DNA from: Bradyrhizobium nivariense
GTDB taxonomy: Bacteria; Pseudomonadota; Alphaproteobacteria; Rhizobiales; Xanthobacteraceae
Assembly: GCF_029846715.1 (NCBI RefSeq)
Contig: NZ_JARVWW010000034.1
Coordinates: 1-64,000 of the forward strand
DNA length: 64,000 bases
Direction: 5' to 3'
Position 1 is the first letter of the stretch. Each line of letters starts with the position of its first letter. The notes below the pieces were generated by a model. That model worked only from the letters and a program-made list of their open reading frames with translations, was not told where the DNA came from and did not search any database. Of the stretch, positions 26,888 to 34,045 are shown piece after piece. Position numbers and translations under genes: made by a program.

Positions 26888-27259
26888 ATGACGATCGAGA
26901 AGTGCATCAACGAGTTTGGCGTCGATGACATCATCTTCGAGGAGGGCTCGACCGGCCGCGAGCTGTTCGTTGTCCTCGACGGGGAGGTCGAGATCGCCAA
27001 GATCAGCGGCGCCGGCAAGACCAGCATCGTCAAACTCGGCAAGGGCGAATTCTTCGGCGAGATGGCCGTGATCGACGGCTCCGCACGTTCGGCGACCGCG
27101 ATCGCGGCAGCGCCGAACACGAAGGTGATGAGGGTCAACCACGCCCGCTTCGTCTATCTCGTCAGCCAGCAGCCGGCGTTTGCGCTGATGGTAATGGACG
27201 CTCTGTCGAAGCGCCTGCGCGCCGCCAACGCGGTCAGCTACCGGGCGGCCCAATCATGA
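26888..27259 (+). CDS. Cyclic-nucleotide-binding domain protein
   Basis: A 123-residue stand-alone CNB domain with no DNA-binding part. DIIFEEGSTGRELFVVLDGEVEI is the beta-roll, and GKGEFFGEMAVIDGSARSATAIA the phosphate-binding cassette, with the Glu that contacts the ribose and the Arg (SARSAT) that contacts the phosphate. It could bind cAMP or cGMP. I prefer the ATG at 26888 because the 16 codons after the alternative ATG at 26840 lack the GC third-position bias of the gene. Its stop overlaps the start of an MBL hydrolase (ATGA), so the two proteins are probably made together. Confidence 0.88.
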   Translation: MTIEKCINEFGVDDIIFEEGSTGRELFVVLDGEVEIAKISGAGKTSIVKLGKGEFFGEMAVIDGSARSATAIAAAPNTKVMRVNHARFVYLVSQQPAFALMVMDALSKRLRAANAVSYRAAQS

Positions 27260-28068
27260 GCGACGGCAAGCCGACGGCCTTTCCGGTCCTGATGAAGAAC
27301 GACACCTGCTCGCTGATCCAGGCGGCGGACGACGTCTACCAGATCCGTTTCTCCAATCGCGCCGCCAACGTCTATCTCGTGCGCGGCTCGGCGCGGACCA
27401 TCCTGATCGATGCCGGGCTGTCCTCGAACTATGCGGCGATGGTAGAATGCCTGAACTTCGTCGGCTGCCCGCCGGAGAAGATCGACATGGTGGTGCTCAG
27501 CCACGAGCATCTCGACCACATCGGCGCAGCCTGGCACTTTAACGAGCGCCGCACCTTCGTCGCCGCCCATCGCCTCGCCGCCAACAAGATCATGCTGCGC
27601 GACGACTTCTCGATGCTGCGAAAGATGTTCAACGAGCCGAACGTGCCTGTTAACATCGACATCTGGCTCGAGGAGGGCAATCTGATCGACCTCGGCAATT
27701 TCCGCCTCAACGTGATGTACACCCCGGGCCACACGTCGGCCTGCATCACGCTGTTCGACCAGGATAAGGGCCTGCTGTTCGCCGCCGACACGCTGATGCC
27801 CGGCGGCGTGATGGGCGGCGTGTTCGGCTCGGGCAGCATCGCCGACTACATCCAGTCGCTGGAGCGGCTGAAGGGGCTAGACTCGAAGATCCTGTTGTCG
27901 GGGCACGGGCGGCTATCGGACACACCGCAGCAAGACGTCCGCATCGCGATTGCGAGGTCGCATGGATTGCTGGACGACACCGCGCAATTGTTCGACGCGC
28001 TGGATGCGCGCTCGAACTTCGAGCCGATCATGCAGTCGGTGCGGGATTTGAATAAGCTGGATGATTAG
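27256..28068 (+). CDS. MBL-fold metallo-hydrolase
   Basis: A 270-residue metallo-beta-lactamase-fold protein. The metal site SHEHLDH (HxHxDH), the next histidine in YTPGHTSAC, the acidic residue in FAADTLMPGG and the last histidine in LSGHGRLSD are all present, so a dinuclear metal centre is expected. Family members hydrolyse thioesters, phosphoesters or lactones; the substrate here is unknown. The gene overlaps the cyclic-nucleotide-binding gene by four bases, suggesting coupled synthesis and possibly ligand-controlled activity. Confidence 0.9.
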   Translation: MSDGKPTAFPVLMKNDTCSLIQAADDVYQIRFSNRAANVYLVRGSARTILIDAGLSSNYAAMVECLNFVGCPPEKIDMVVLSHEHLDHIGAAWHFNERRTFVAAHRLAANKIMLRDDFSMLRKMFNEPNVPVNIDIWLEEGNLIDLGNFRLNVMYTPGHTSACITLFDQDKGLLFAADTLMPGGVMGGVFGSGSIADYIQSLERLKGLDSKILLSGHGRLSDTPQQDVRIAIARSHGLLDDTAQLFDALDARSNFEPIMQSVRDLNKLDD

Positions 28069-28116
28069 GGGCCACAGGCGTCCGTCCGCGAGGCGAAGCA
28101 CCGATGCCCCCACAAC

Positions 28117-28243
28117 GTCGTCCTGGCGAAAGCCAGGACCCATACCGCGAGGTCCATCGGTTGTACGCACCAGGCGTACCGAACCATAAATCTTCGCCAA
28201 ACGTCTCCCTGGGGTAATGGGTCCTGGCTTTCGCCAGGACGAC
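28117..28243. repeat. Palindromic repeat, family A (copy 3)
   Basis: It begins GTCGTCCTGGCGAAAGCCAGG and ends CCTGGCTTTCGCCAGGACGAC. Compared with the other copies, C:G pairs have become T:A on both sides of each hairpin, so base pairing is kept. It lies between convergent MBL and TPM genes. Confidence 0.85.
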
Positions 28244-28275
28244 ATCGGAACTCCATCACCGCCTGCTTGCAGGAG

Positions 28276-28773
28276 TTACATCACCACCGGCGCATCCGGC
28301 AGCTCGTTGGGATGCGATCCGCTTAGCGGGAAATGCCTTGCCAATTCCAGCGACACGGCCTCGATTCCGTCGATCACGCCGCGCTCGAACTGGCCAGAGC
28401 TGAACTCCGCCTCCATCGCGCGACAGATCCGTTCCCAGCCCTCGGCACCAACCTTCGCATCGATGCCGCGATCGGCGACGATCTCGACGTCGCGGTCGGC
28501 GAGCAGGAGATAGATCAGGACGCCGTTGTTGTGCGCGGTATCCCATATCCGCAGATGCGAGAACACGTCGAGCGCGCGCTCGCGCGCGGGTTGGTTGCGA
28601 AACAGCGGCCCGCCGTCGAGCGCGCCTTCGACCACGAAACGGACCTGGCCGGAATGGCTGGCTTCGCCGCGCTTGATCGCCTGCTCGATGCGGTCGAGCA
28701 CGCCTTTGGGAAACACCCGCTTGGCACGCCAATGGTGCTGGAGCAGATGCCGGGCGATGCGCTTGATGCTCAT
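28276..28773 (-). CDS. TPM-domain protein
   Basis: A 165-residue cytosolic TPM-domain (PF04536-like) protein without signal peptide or membrane helix. RVFPKGVLDRIEQAIKRGE opens the domain, with RERALDVFSHLRIWDTAHNN and the strand-rich VLIYLLLADRDVEIVADRGI following, as in the family. It begins 3 bp after the stop of the larger TPM gene, and both follow lemA; this LemA-TPM-TPM arrangement is frequent in proteobacteria. The operon is linked in general to the cell envelope, but no activity is established. Confidence 0.88.
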   Translation of the reverse strand: MSIKRIARHLLQHHWRAKRVFPKGVLDRIEQAIKRGEASHSGQVRFVVEGALDGGPLFRNQPARERALDVFSHLRIWDTAHNNGVLIYLLLADRDVEIVADRGIDAKVGAEGWERICRAMEAEFSSGQFERGVIDGIEAVSLELARHFPLSGSHPNELPDAPVVM

Positions 28774-28776
28774 GAC

Positions 28777-29667
28777 TTACCAGCTCCCCGAGGCGCCGCC
28801 CCCGCCAAAACTACCGCCACCGCCACTGAAGCCGCCGCTCGACGACGACCCGCTGCTCCAGCCGCCGGATGAGGAGCCGCTCGACCACGAGCCGCCGCGC
28901 GACGATCCCGTGCCCGATTCCGCCCCGAACAGATCGGCGATAAAGGTCAGGACAGCGCCAAGCACGCCGACGCCCAGTCCGATGACCGCGGAGCCGATCA
29001 CGAACCAGGCGAGGACACCGACGATCGCTCCAGTTATCCCCGAACCGAACAGCCGCCCGAATATGGAGCGCAGGATGCCGCCGATGACCAGCGGACCGAA
29101 CAGCACGAAGTAAAAAAGCGGCTCGATATCGTTCCAGTTGCCGAAATTCACGCTGCGCGAGGGCGTCGGCAGCGGCTCGCCGTCGATGACGCGGATCATG
29201 CGATCGACGCCCGCCGTGATGCCGCCGGCGAAGTCGCCCGTTCGGAACTTTGGCGTGATGCCCTCGTCAATGATGCGCCGCGAGGTGATGTCGGTGAGCG
29301 CGCCTTCGAGCCCGTAGCCGACCTCGATGCGCAAATGCCGGTCGTTCTTGGCGACCACCAGGATCGCGCCGTCGTCGATCTTCTTGCGCCCGATCTTCCA
29401 GGCCTCCGCAACGCGGATCGAGAACTGCTCGATCGTCTCCGGGTCCGTCGTCGGCACGATCAGCACGGCGACCTGGCTGCCCTTGCGCGTCTCGAAGTCC
29501 TGCAGCTTTTGCGACAGCGCGGCGACGTCGCCGCTGGAGAGCGTGCCGGTCTGATCGACCACGCGGCCGGTGAGTTGGGGTATGGCGACATCGGCTGAGG
29601 CGGGAAGCGCAAAGGCGAAGAGCAGCGCGACTGTGATGGCAACACGCCACCACACACTCGCTGTCAT
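28777..29667 (-). CDS. TPM-domain membrane protein (YgcG-type)
   Basis: A 296-residue exported TPM protein. A signal peptide (VAITVALLFAFALPASA) is followed by the TPM domain at about 28-150 (LTGRVVDQTGTLSSGDVAAL, ETIEQFSIRVAEAWKIGRKK, EVGYGLEGALTD), then two membrane helices at about 185-245 and a Gly/Ser-rich tail (SGGFSGGGGSFGGGG). The ATG at 29667 coincides with the end of a family B repeat, and I see no Shine-Dalgarno there; the frame continues upstream only through repeat sequence. It lies between lemA and the smaller TPM gene. Confidence 0.85.
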   Translation of the reverse strand: MTASVWWRVAITVALLFAFALPASADVAIPQLTGRVVDQTGTLSSGDVAALSQKLQDFETRKGSQVAVLIVPTTDPETIEQFSIRVAEAWKIGRKKIDDGAILVVAKNDRHLRIEVGYGLEGALTDITSRRIIDEGITPKFRTGDFAGGITAGVDRMIRVIDGEPLPTPSRSVNFGNWNDIEPLFYFVLFGPLVIGGILRSIFGRLFGSGITGAIVGVLAWFVIGSAVIGLGVGVLGAVLTFIADLFGAESGTGSSRGGSWSSGSSSGGWSSGSSSSGGFSGGGGSFGGGGASGSW

Positions 29668-29830
29668 CGCCCGGCTTGCCGTCTTCGCTGACGCTTTGCC
29701 GGCCCAATATCGAGGAGCCCGGCGAAGCCCTTGGCGAAGTCGGGACCGGGCGATCCAGTATTCCAGAGACGCCGGCGAGATACGGTGAAGCCGCGGCGTA
29801 CTGGATTCCCCGCTTTCGCGGGGAATGACG
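29663..29830. repeat. Palindromic repeat, family B (copy 2), inside the lemA operon
   Basis: It has the same ends as the copy at 7753 (TGTCATCGCCCGGCTTG ... CCCCGCTTTCGCGGGGAATGAC) with an extra ~65 bp inserted in the left half. It separates lemA from the TPM gene, and its terminal CAT gives the TPM start codon on the minus strand. Confidence 0.8.
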
Positions 29831-29865
29831 GCGGTGGGTGGGGCATGCATCGGGGGCGAACGCAC

Positions 29866-30477
29866 TTACTTCGACGGCGCGGGCGCCGGATTGAAATCGA
29901 CCTTCGGTGCGGTCGAGATTTCCTTCTCGTTCCCGACCGAGAAGTTCGGCTTCTCCTTGTAGCTGAACATCATCGCGGTGAGGTTGCTCGGGAACGAGCG
30001 GATGGTGACGTTATAGTCCTGCACCGCCTTGATATAGCGGTTGCGCGCCACCGTGATGCGGTTCTCGGTGCCCTCGAGCTGCGACATCAAATCCTTGAAC
30101 AGCGCATCCGACTTGAGCTGCGGGTAGTTTTCGGTGACCACGAGCAGCCGCGACAGCGCGCCGGAGAGCTCACCCTGGGCAGCCTGGAATTTCTGGAATG
30201 CGGCAGGATCGTTCAGCACCTCGGGCGTCGCCTGGACACTGCCGACCTTGGCGCGGGCATTGGTGACGCCGAGCAGCACATCCTTCTCCTGCTGCGCAAA
30301 ACCCTTCACCGAGTTGACGAGGTTGGGCACGAGATCGGCGCGGCGCTGATACTGGTTCACGACCTCGGACCAGTTGGCCTTGATCTGCTCGTCCTCGCTC
30401 TGGATCGCGTTGTAGCCGCAATCGGTGAGGCTCAGCGAGGCCAGCGCCGCCAGCACGGTCAGGATCTTGCGCATCAA
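29866..30477 (-). CDS. lemA: LemA family protein
   Basis: A 203-residue LemA protein. An N-terminal hydrophobic segment (MMRKILTVLAALASLSLTDC) resembles a lipoprotein signal, with Cys20 as possible lipidation site. The family block is NAIQSEDEQIKANWSEVVNQ, YQRRADLVPNLVNSVKG and FAQQEKDVLLGVTNARAK, followed by ARNRYIKAVQDYN. The fold is a helical bundle exposed to the periplasm. It leads the lemA-TPM-TPM cluster, though a 168-bp repeat lies between it and the next gene. Function of the family is not established. Confidence 0.93.
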   Translation of the reverse strand: MMRKILTVLAALASLSLTDCGYNAIQSEDEQIKANWSEVVNQYQRRADLVPNLVNSVKGFAQQEKDVLLGVTNARAKVGSVQATPEVLNDPAAFQKFQAAQGELSGALSRLLVVTENYPQLKSDALFKDLMSQLEGTENRITVARNRYIKAVQDYNVTIRSFPSNLTAMMFSYKEKPNFSVGNEKEISTAPKVDFNPAPAPSK

Positions 30478-30647
30478 ATTTCTCCCGGTGGAATCTGGCG
30501 CAAACTACCAGATTGCGCGCGCGAGATGCCAGACATCTTGGGGGCGCGAAAAGCAGCCGCCTGACGCAAGCCTCTTGCCTATCACTGGCCGACATAGTCA
30601 ACTTGGCCAAACAACAAGATCAAACCGGAAACGCCAAGGGGAACGCG

Positions 30648-31499
30648 ATGACCTCGTTCGAGACCATCCTCGTGGAGAGGCCGGAGCCGGCGATTACCCG
30701 GATCGTGATGAACCGGCCCGACGCGCGCAACGCGCAGAACCTGCAAATGACCTACGATCTCAACGCCGCCTTCGATGAGGCGGTGCAGGACGATACGGTC
30801 AAGGTGATCATTCTCGCCGGCAATGGTCCGCACTTCTCCTCAGGCCATGACCTGCGATCCGGCAGCAAGAATGCCGCGGGTGTCGATTTTCCGCCGATCG
30901 GAAATTGGGGCGGCTTCGCTGAACCAAACGCCCATGGCCGCTTTGCGCGCGAGCAGGAGATCTATCTCCAGATCACGCGGCGCTGGCGCAACCTCGCCAA
31001 GCCGACCATTGCCGAAGTGCACGGCAAGTGCATCGCCGGCGGCCTGATGCTGGCCTGGGCCTGCGATCTCATCGTCGCCAGTGACGATGCGCAGTTCTGC
31101 GATCCCGTGGTCACCATGGGCGTCTGCGGCGTCGAATGGTTCGTGCACCCCTGGGAGCTCGGCCCGCGCAAGGCCAAGGAGTTTCTGTTCACCGCCGACA
31201 CATGGAGCGCGCAGGAGGCGCACCAGCTCGGCATGGTCAACCAGATCGTGCCGCGCGCGGAGCTGTCGGCCGCCGTGCTGGCGCTGGCGCGCCGCATCGC
31301 ATCAAAACCGTCCTTTGCGCTGAAGCTGACCAAGGAGGCGGTGAATCGTTCGATTGACGTGATGGGCCAGCCGGCCGCAATCGACCAGGCCTTTGCGCTG
31401 CATCAGCTCTGTCACGCGCATAATCTTCAGGAATTCGGCATGATCGTCGATCCATCCGGCCTGCACCCCTCCGTGCGCAAGCCGCCGGCCGCGGAGTAG
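30648..31499 (+). CDS. Enoyl-CoA hydratase/isomerase family protein
   Basis: A 283-residue crotonase. The oxyanion-hole segments GNGPHFSSGHDL and GKCIAGGLMLAWACDLIVAS are clear. In typical hydratases two catalytic glutamates follow; here the regions read VTMGVCGVEWFVHPWELG, so at least one Glu position differs, and a hydratase versus another crotonase reaction cannot be decided. The ATG at 30648 begins the crotonase fold; upstream in-frame residues are not conserved in style. It is 5 bp before an acyl-CoA dehydrogenase gene, starting a three-gene beta-oxidation-like operon. It is divergent from lemA. Confidence 0.9.
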   Translation: MTSFETILVERPEPAITRIVMNRPDARNAQNLQMTYDLNAAFDEAVQDDTVKVIILAGNGPHFSSGHDLRSGSKNAAGVDFPPIGNWGGFAEPNAHGRFAREQEIYLQITRRWRNLAKPTIAEVHGKCIAGGLMLAWACDLIVASDDAQFCDPVVTMGVCGVEWFVHPWELGPRKAKEFLFTADTWSAQEAHQLGMVNQIVPRAELSAAVLALARRIASKPSFALKLTKEAVNRSIDVMGQPAAIDQAFALHQLCHAHNLQEFGMIVDPSGLHPSVRKPPAAE

Positions 31500-31504
31500 A
31501 CACA

Positions 31505-32653
31505 ATGGATCTCAATCTCACCGACGAGCAACGGCTGCTGCGCGAGAGCGCGGAACGCTTCGTGGCCGAGAGCTACGATGCCGATCATCGCCGCAGGATG
31601 GCGAACGATCCGCTCGGCTTCAGCCCGGCGGTGTGGAAACAATTCGCCGAACTCGGCTGGCTGGCGCTGCCGATCGCGGAAGAGTTTGGCGGGCTCGGCG
31701 GCAGCGCGGTCGAGATCGGCATTTTGATGGAAACCTTTGGCCGCGGACTGGTGTCGGAGCCGTATATCGCAACGGTCGTGCTTGGCGCAGCCCTGGTCGA
31801 GCGATGCGGCAGCACGGCGCAGAAGCAGGCGGCGCTGCCGAAGATCGCGGACGGCACGTTGAAGCTCGCGCTGGCGCATTCCGAGCGCGCAGCGCGGTTC
31901 GATCTCGCCAAGGTCGCGACCATCGCCAACAAGACAGCGCAAGGCTGGCGACTCTCCGGCAGCAAGATCGCGGTGCTCGACGGTCATGCCGCCGATGAGA
32001 TCATCGTCTCCGCGCATATCCACGATCATCGGGGGCCATCGGGGCGGATCGGCCTGTTCCTCGTATCGGCGCAGACGCCGAGCCTCGCGATCAGCGACTA
32101 TGCGCGCCTCGGCGGCGGGCGCGCCTGCAACATCGAACTGTCGGACGTATTTCTGCCGGAAGCCGCCTTGCTCGGTGACGGAGACGACGCGCTGCCCGCG
32201 ATCGAATGGGCGATTGACCGCGCCATGGCCGCGCTCGGCGCGGAGGCCGTCGGCATCATGCAGGTGCTGCTGGACACCACGCTGGAATACACAAAAATTC
32301 GAAAGCAATTCGGCCGGCCGCTCTCGGCCAACCAGGTGATCCGCCACCGCCTCGCCGACATGGCGGTGCAGGTCGACGAAGCGCGCTCGATGGCGCTGCG
32401 CGCCGCGCTGAAGGTCGACGCGGAGCCTGTCGAGCGCGCGCGGGCCGCGTCGGGCGCGAAGGCGAAGATCGGCAAATGCGCACGCTTCGTCGGCGAGCAG
32501 TCGATCCAGCTTCACGGCGGCATGGGCGTCACCGAGGAGCTCGAGGTCGGCGCTTATTTCAAGCGGCTGGTCGCGTTCGATACGCTGTTCGGCGGCAGCG
32601 CGCACCATTATGGCCGCCACGCCCGGCTTGGCCACACCACCGTGCCTGCCTGA
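31505..32653 (+). CDS. Acyl-CoA dehydrogenase, small-subunit type (pimeloyl-CoA dehydrogenase-like)
   Basis: A 382-residue acyl-CoA dehydrogenase. FAD- and substrate-binding motifs are degenerate (LALAHSERAARFDLAKV in place of xxTEPxxGSD), while the C-terminal YTKIRKQFGRPLSANQ and QLHGGMGVTEELEVGAYFKR are intact. The usual YEGTSE catalytic segment reads LFGGSAHHYGR, lacking the Glu. Such degenerate paralogues work as one half of alpha2-beta2 heterotetramers, for example PimC/PimD or several mycobacterial FadE pairs. The partner is the next gene, 17 bp downstream. Likely role: dehydrogenation of a dicarboxylyl- or ring-derived acyl-CoA. Confidence 0.9.
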   Translation: MDLNLTDEQRLLRESAERFVAESYDADHRRRMANDPLGFSPAVWKQFAELGWLALPIAEEFGGLGGSAVEIGILMETFGRGLVSEPYIATVVLGAALVERCGSTAQKQAALPKIADGTLKLALAHSERAARFDLAKVATIANKTAQGWRLSGSKIAVLDGHAADEIIVSAHIHDHRGPSGRIGLFLVSAQTPSLAISDYARLGGGRACNIELSDVFLPEAALLGDGDDALPAIEWAIDRAMAALGAEAVGIMQVLLDTTLEYTKIRKQFGRPLSANQVIRHRLADMAVQVDEARSMALRAALKVDAEPVERARAASGAKAKIGKCARFVGEQSIQLHGGMGVTEELEVGAYFKRLVAFDTLFGGSAHHYGRHARLGHTTVPA

Positions 32654-32670
32654 CACACAAGGAGCGCATC

Positions 32671-33867
32671 ATGGACCTGTCGTTCAACACTGAGGAGCGC
32701 GCCTTCCAGGACGAGGTGCGCGGCTTCATCGCCAACAATCTCACCGAGGAGATGAAGCGCGCGACGGCGTTGACGCCGTCGGTGTTCTCCGACCCCGATA
32801 TCGGCATGGCCTGGCAGCGCACGCTGCATGCCCAAGGCTGGGGCGCGCCGGGCTGGCCGGTCGAGCATGGCGGCCCAAATTGGACGCCGGCGCAGCGCTG
32901 GATCTTCGAGACCGAAAGTGCGCGGGCCGGCGTGCCCAACGTCAACGTGATGGGCGTGAAGATGGTCGGGCCCGTCATCATCGGCTTCGGCTCGCCTGAG
33001 CAGAAGAACTTCTACCTGCCGCGGATTCTCTCCGGCGAGGACTATTGGTGCCAGGGCTATTCCGAGCCGGGCTCCGGCTCCGATCTCTCCTCGCTGAAGA
33101 CGCGCGCGGTGCGCGACGGCGACGACTACATCATCAACGGCACCAAGATCTGGACCACGCATGCCCACCACGCCAACCGCATGTTCGCGCTGGTGCGCAC
33201 CAGCGACGGCCCGCGGCAGCAGGACGGCATCAGCTTCATCCTGATCGACATGAAGACGCCGGGCATCACCACGCGTCCCATCCTCACCATCGGCGGCGAC
33301 CACGAGGTCAATCAGGTATTCTTCGACGACGTGCGGGTGCCCGTGGCGAACCGCGTCGGCGAGGAAGGCAAGGGCTGGACCTACGGCAAGTACCTGCTCG
33401 AGTTCGAGCGCGGCTCAGGCATCGCGTCGGCGAAGTTGCGCGAAGGGCTCAAGGCGATCGCGGAGCTCGCGGAGTCGGACCTGACAGGACGCGCAATCGA
33501 CAGTCCCGACATCGCCACGCGGATTTCCGAGGTCGATGTCGATATCGACGCGCTGGAGATGACGGAGCTGCGCGTGCTCGCAGCGCTGCAGACCGGACAG
33601 AATCCCGGCGCGGTGTCGTCGATCCTCAAGCTGCGCAACAGCGAGATCCGGCAGGCCGTGACGCGGCTGGGGGTCGACGTCATCGGCCACGACGCCCTCG
33701 CGATCGAGCCGATGCGCCCGCTCTACAGGCTCAATCATGAGCCGGCGATCCCGGAGCAGATGCTGACGATGGTGCCGGAATATCTCAACGGCCGCGCCTA
33801 CACGATCTTCGGCGGCACCTCGGAGATCCAGCGCGACATCATCGCGAAGATGATGCTGGGGATTTGA
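32671..33867 (+). CDS. Acyl-CoA dehydrogenase, large-subunit type (pimeloyl-CoA dehydrogenase-like)
   Basis: A 398-residue acyl-CoA dehydrogenase. The FAD/substrate motif CQGYSEPGSGSDLSSLKT is canonical and the C-terminal block is IFGGTSEIQRDIIAKMML, where the expected catalytic Glu is Gly, as in other heteromeric dehydrogenases. WTTHAHHANRMFALVRT follows the FAD-binding strand. With the preceding paralogue it probably forms an alpha2-beta2 enzyme, this subunit providing most of the FAD contacts. ATG at 32671 is preceded by AAGGAG 8 nt upstream. Third gene of the operon starting with the crotonase. Confidence 0.92.
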   Translation: MDLSFNTEERAFQDEVRGFIANNLTEEMKRATALTPSVFSDPDIGMAWQRTLHAQGWGAPGWPVEHGGPNWTPAQRWIFETESARAGVPNVNVMGVKMVGPVIIGFGSPEQKNFYLPRILSGEDYWCQGYSEPGSGSDLSSLKTRAVRDGDDYIINGTKIWTTHAHHANRMFALVRTSDGPRQQDGISFILIDMKTPGITTRPILTIGGDHEVNQVFFDDVRVPVANRVGEEGKGWTYGKYLLEFERGSGIASAKLREGLKAIAELAESDLTGRAIDSPDIATRISEVDVDIDALEMTELRVLAALQTGQNPGAVSSILKLRNSEIRQAVTRLGVDVIGHDALAIEPMRPLYRLNHEPAIPEQMLTMVPEYLNGRAYTIFGGTSEIQRDIIAKMMLGI

Positions 33868-33891
33868 AGGGCACTGGCGCTACATTCTCAC

Positions 33892-34014
33892 TGTCGTCCC
33901 GGCGAAGGCCGGGACCCATACGCCGTGACGAAGTTGTAGCGCGAAGCTGGTCACCACCAGCCGTCGCCAAATTAGACTCGGTGGTTATGGATCCCGGCCT
34001 TCGCCGGGACGACA
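33892..34014. repeat. Palindromic repeat, family A (copy 4)
   Basis: TGTCGTCCCGGCGAAGGCC on the left and GGCCTTCGCCGGGACGACA on the right form a near-perfect outer inverted repeat. It lies between convergent genes. The core matches the copy at 22915 (GAAGTTGT ... GAAGCTGGT). Confidence 0.88.
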
Positions 34015-34045
34015 GCTGAGATTGCCGTAGCAGCGCGGGCTGCGC

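Noticed and set aside
29668..29865. N-terminal extension of the TPM gene through the repeat
   Set aside because: The added 66 residues would be encoded by family B repeat DNA and would bury the signal peptide.
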